DNA from: Paratrimastix pyriformis | Lineage: Eukaryota > Preaxostyla > Paratrimastigidae | Assembly: GCA_027972325.1 (NCBI GenBank) | Contig: JAPMOS010000011.1 | Location: 64,501-128,500, forward strand | Length of the DNA stretch: 64,000 nt | Direction of reading: 5' to 3' | In this document: one piece after another, positions 60,906 through 64,000 of the stretch | Position numbering within the stretch: position 1 is the first letter of the stretch | Layout of the letters: every line of letters starts with the position of its first letter | Made by a program: the position numbers and the translations under genes | Notes under the pieces: model-generated | Seen by the model: only the letters and a program-made list of their open reading frames with translations | Databases searched by the model: none | Told to the model about the DNA's origin: nothing

Positions 60906-61396
60906 TTGCCTTCACAGGTGTTTTTTTTTTGTTTCTGGGCTGACTTCAGATCTCTGTCTCGCCCATTGCATCGTCTCTAATTTGAATTTGCATGTCCGAC
61001 CGCTTGTTCATTGAATCTGTACAGTTTTTCTGATTTTCTCCTGGACTTTCGATGTTGTCATTGTCTGTTTTCTCGCTCTTTTTTCCGCTGTGCTAATTTG
61101 AAGATCTCTCTTTGTTGTTCTGGCAACAAATGCTCACGATTGGAACGACCGTTGTCTGGCAAACAAATAAACGTGCGGAGGGGGGGCGGAGGTTGTCGCT
61201 CTTCCTGGCTCCCTTCTCCTTACTTTTGTGGCACTTTTGTGGCGACATGGGATGGCGCACACCGGACGCATGGCCCAGCGCTGGAGAAGGAGTGACTGAT
61301 GGACGGGCGTGATCGTTCCACATGATCGTCCCACATTTTAAGGGATCGACGATGAGGTGGATCAAGGAAAGGAGGTGCAATTCTCTGTAATTTTAG
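60906..61396. other. Intergenic, 3' flank of GNAT and 5' flank of serine acetyltransferase
   Basis: T-rich downstream of the GNAT stop; no coding signal seen. The first coding exon or promoter of the serine acetyltransferase should lie in its right part: an ATG at 61352 precedes a tttag acceptor at 61392-61396, but a frame-preserving join was not found. Confidence 0.45.
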
Positions 61397-63031
61397 TGGA
61401 TTCGCTTCACACGGGGCTGGACGAACACGAAACGGAAGGACGACGCGCCCTTCCGCGCCCTGTGGGATGTGGTTCTAACGACTACGGAGGCATTTCGGAT
61501 GCGGAAAACGCTCGAAATCTTGGACGGAATCGGGGCCAAAGTTCTCTCCCACCTGATCCACATGGGCGTTTTTCGCCTGTTCCTGTTGGCCCTGCTGATT
61601 ATGGCCTTCATCTACATCTGCACATTCATACCCAGGTCTGGGCGCCCTTCTTTTTGGAAAGACACACCCTTTCGTTCCCCCCATTTTGCAGTGATGTAGA
61701 TGCCATTTTGAAATTTGATCCCGCCACCCGGAACATTGTGGAGGCACTCTTGTGCATGCCCGGCTTGCACGCAGTGTGGGTCCATCGAATTGCTCACATA
61801 ACGTATAAATTGGGGATTCCTCTTTTGCCTCGAATGATCAACTATGCGTCTCGTTTTATGTTCGCCATTGATATCCACCCAGGTCTGCATCTGATCGAAC
61901 AACCGTCCCAACCGTTGTTCCGCAGGGGCCACACTTGGAAAAGGCGTTGTTATTGATCATGCTCTTGGTTTGTGTCGTTTTCTTGGCCCTCCTCATCTTT
62001 CCAAGGCACCGTCATCGGCGAAACGGCTGTTGTGGGTGACTACTGTTTGATCTATCAGGGGGTGACACTGGGTGGCACTGGGAAAGCAACCACGTTCAAA
62101 CGGCACCCCACAGTTGGCTCGCATTGCGTTATTGGTCCGGGACCCCTCTTTACCTTCCACTCTTCATTTTCTGCATAGGCTGCGGAGCCAAAGTCCTTGG
62201 ACCCATCACCATCGGAAACCACGTGCGTATTGGCGCAGGATCTGGTCCTTGTGCCCTGCTTTTCCATCCCCGACATTCATCACCCACGTGTAGTGGTTCT
62301 TCATGATGTCCCCGATAGTTGCACAGCCGTCGGTGTCCCCGCTCGGATTGTTGCCCGGTCCGACCAAGAACGCTCGCTCGATCAGGACATGCTCCAGCAC
62401 CAAAACCTTCCCGTCTGCCGATCCGTTTCCTTTTCGTGGACGTCTCATCTGGCCTCTTTCAGGATGTTGAAGCGGTTGCTCTGGTCGACCTTCACAGGTC
62501 CGTGTGTGCCGGTCAGCACTCCGTCCCAAACGCACGCATCCTTCTCGCAGGCAACAGCAGGCCGTTTCTACCGAGTTCCAGAGGATTATCAGTTTCCTTC
62601 AAACCTTTGCCAACGCCCAGCCCTCCACCGCTTCCACTTCTCAGCAACAACGGCAACTGGCCGAGGCCGAGGCCCTTGCCAAATCACTCGCCCCCGACCA
62701 CTCCGCTGTCCTCCGTGCCGAGGACGGCACAACCAGCCCAGCAAAAACGTGCCTTTTCCAGCCCAGCCCTGCCCTGCCACCGCCACCCGAGATGCGTGCA
62801 ACCCCTCTCCCGCGCGGAGAGTCCCCTCACACGCCGTTCGACTCTCTCGCCCTTGCCGCAACCGATTCTCTCGCGAGTGTTGCTGTGCCTCCATCACCCA
62901 TGTTGAGGCACCGCCGCCGCCCCGTAGCAACCGAGAGTGGTTCTATTGATTGGGTGGCAATGGAAGACAATCTCGCCGCAGAAGGGGAGCAGCCGCCGCT
63001 TCGCGACTCCATGGACTATGCCGCCCTTTGA
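61397..63031 (+). CDS. Serine O-acetyltransferase (CysE/EpsC type) with C-terminal extension
   Basis: Exons: up to 61635, then 61692-61882, 61926-61967, 62006-62134, 62179-62244, 62294-62412, 62463-62497 and 62551-63031, all in frame. The enzyme makes O-acetylserine, the precursor of cysteine. Seen: FRALWDVVLTTTEAFRMRKT (N-terminal helices), DVDAILKFDPATRNIVEALL, GLHAVWVHRIAH, AIDIHPGATLGKGVVIDHAL with catalytic Asp-His, GTVIGETAVVGDYCLIYQGV, TLGGTGK and hexapeptide turns through VGVPARIV. About 200 residues follow the usual end: a Q/A-rich coiled stretch, then a Ser/Pro-rich tail ending DSMDYAAL. Bacterial and plant SATs end in a short Ile tail that binds O-acetylserine sulfhydrylase; that is not recognisable here. 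The start is unresolved; an internal ATG at 61499 would lose the N-terminal helix. Confidence 0.9.
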
Positions 63032-63180
63032 CATTTCCAGACCAGGCGCTCGATCTTTGTCTCTGTTCTTCTGGGTGTCCTTTTTCGCTGTTCTTTGTGG
63101 CGTTCTTGTGGTTGGCTCTGTGCTTCGGGTGTGTCACAAATATTATTCCGGCAAGCGAGCGTCCCCCTTGGCACGGCATA

Positions 63181-63760
63181 ATGTCTCTGGCGTTTCCTGT
63201 GCGCTTCTTCCTCTCGCTCTATGCCCTCACCCTTTTGGGAGGAGTTGCCACGCTCACCGTTGTACATTTTCAAAAGCCCGGTGCCCTGAAGGCTTCTTTG
63301 AACATCGCTTCTTCCTCTCATCTCTATGCAAATCTCAGTTGTGGTACAACTTGCGGGATCGACCTCTGCTACGATATTGACGAATGTGATTGCTGTGTTT
63401 GGGGGACGATTTCATGCTGTTGCGACGATTCTGGGACCGTGCGGGCACAAAAGAGTAAAACAATGGCATTCATTCTGAGGTCTGGTCACACACACACGAA
63501 CCCTCGTTATATCAGGGGTCTCATTAACTTTCCAGTCTTCTCTTGGGTCCGCTGGGCATCGACAGGTTTTATTTGGTCTGCTCTCACCATGTTTTTTTGT
63601 ATGCATAATAATTCTCGCTATCCAGGGGTACGGTACCGCGGGCGTCGGGAAGATGTTGACTCTCGGTGGGGGCGGTCTCTGGTCCATTGCTGATGCCATT
63701 TTGATCGGGGTGGACCAGATCGCAGTTGCACCAAGCGGTTGCCCCCTGCCCGGTTGGTGA
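63181..63760 (+). CDS. TM2-domain membrane protein
   Basis: Exons 63181-63479, 63536-63575 and 63626-63760 give 157 residues; introns of 56 and 50 nt start gtctgg and gtctgc. An N-terminal hydrophobic segment (RFFLSLYALTLLGGVATLTV) acts as signal or anchor. A cysteine-rich stretch (CGTTCGIDLCYDIDECDCC) follows, then the TM2 domain: SLLLGPLGIDRFYLGYGTAG, KMLTLGGGGLWSIADAILIG, with the DRF motif where the family has HRF/DRF. TM2 proteins are small two-helix membrane proteins; in animals some act with Notch or in phagocytosis, but the role in protists is unknown. It lies 149 bp downstream of the serine acetyltransferase, same strand. Confidence 0.88.
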
Positions 63761-63918
63761 CACATCCATCCCCCTTCCCCCCTTCCCCTCGTCCTTCTTT
63801 CTATTTCTCTCTCTCGAATATCACTCCCTTCACAGGGGGCACATCCATTCCTTTCTTTGTTTTTCTCGAGCATTCAAAAAACGAGTCGCAAACTGCGTCC
63901 ACGCAAATGAGCAAATTC

Positions 63919-64000
63919 TCAAGCACGGGTCACCTCGGCCAGCTTCTGCCGAATCTGGTCGCTCTCTTCCTCGGCAAGTGCTTTCCTGTAGGCATCAGCG
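63919..64000 (-). CDS. C-terminal end of an unidentified gene
   Basis: The last 26 codons read ADAYRKALAEEESDQIRQKL then AEVTRA and a TGA at 63919. A charged helix, likely the end of a coiled or acidic protein. Too little to identify; the gene continues beyond the window and is convergent with the TM2 gene. Confidence 0.45.
   Translation of the reverse strand, partial: ADAYRKALAEEESDQIRQKLAEVTRA

Overview
This is nuclear DNA of a protist. It is GC-rich, very intron-dense and loaded with microsatellites. Introns are mostly short (many 38-120 nt), and start codons are often separated by compact divergent intergenic regions. Gene content suggests an anaerobic or microaerophilic free-living flagellate: a flavin-reductase/ferredoxin fusion, giant hemerythrin-tailed membrane receptors with TmcB/TmcC-like repeats, a bacterial-type serine acetyltransferase and an LRR/IQ protein of ciliary type. 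A metamonad such as a Preaxostylan is my best guess, but this is inference and not shown by any marker here.

Layout, left to right: the 3' end of an SRI-domain (Set2-like) gene; an inverted pair of zinc-ribbon mini-genes (871-957 and 6308-6465) enclosing a flavin reductase-ferredoxin gene and a PPR-TrmB methyltransferase fusion; a TRAPPC13 homologue divergent from RBX1; a protein kinase; then the centrepiece, two ~10.5 kb paralogous receptor genes arranged head to head (12749-23219 minus, 23691-34609 plus). Each encodes an N-terminal multi-membrane block, TmcB/TmcC-like helical repeats, two membrane-bounded sensor-like segments and a C-terminal hemerythrin domain. A tRNA-Gly(GCC) gene lies antisense in one small intron of the left copy. 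A 13 kb LRR/IQ coiled-coil gene follows on the minus strand, with a ~1.5 kb repeat-bearing block in one intron.

The right third has a higher density of ordinary genes: PI31 proteasome inhibitor, a PKA-type catalytic kinase, aquaporin, a FabG-like short-chain reductase, a YL1_C-domain protein, a GNAT acetyltransferase, serine acetyltransferase, a TM2-domain protein, and the last codons of an unidentified gene at the right edge.

Two results stand out. The receptor pair looks like a divergently transcribed diiron sensor system: the left copy keeps the full canonical ligand set, while the right copy has lost one histidine. Separately, introns whose boundaries are fixed by conserved proteins almost all begin GTCYG instead of GTRAG. 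Exon boundaries were read by eye; the best are checked by frame closure and family conservation, and the long receptor and LRR genes are only partly resolved. I saw no retrovirus-like, Polinton-like or CRISPR structures.
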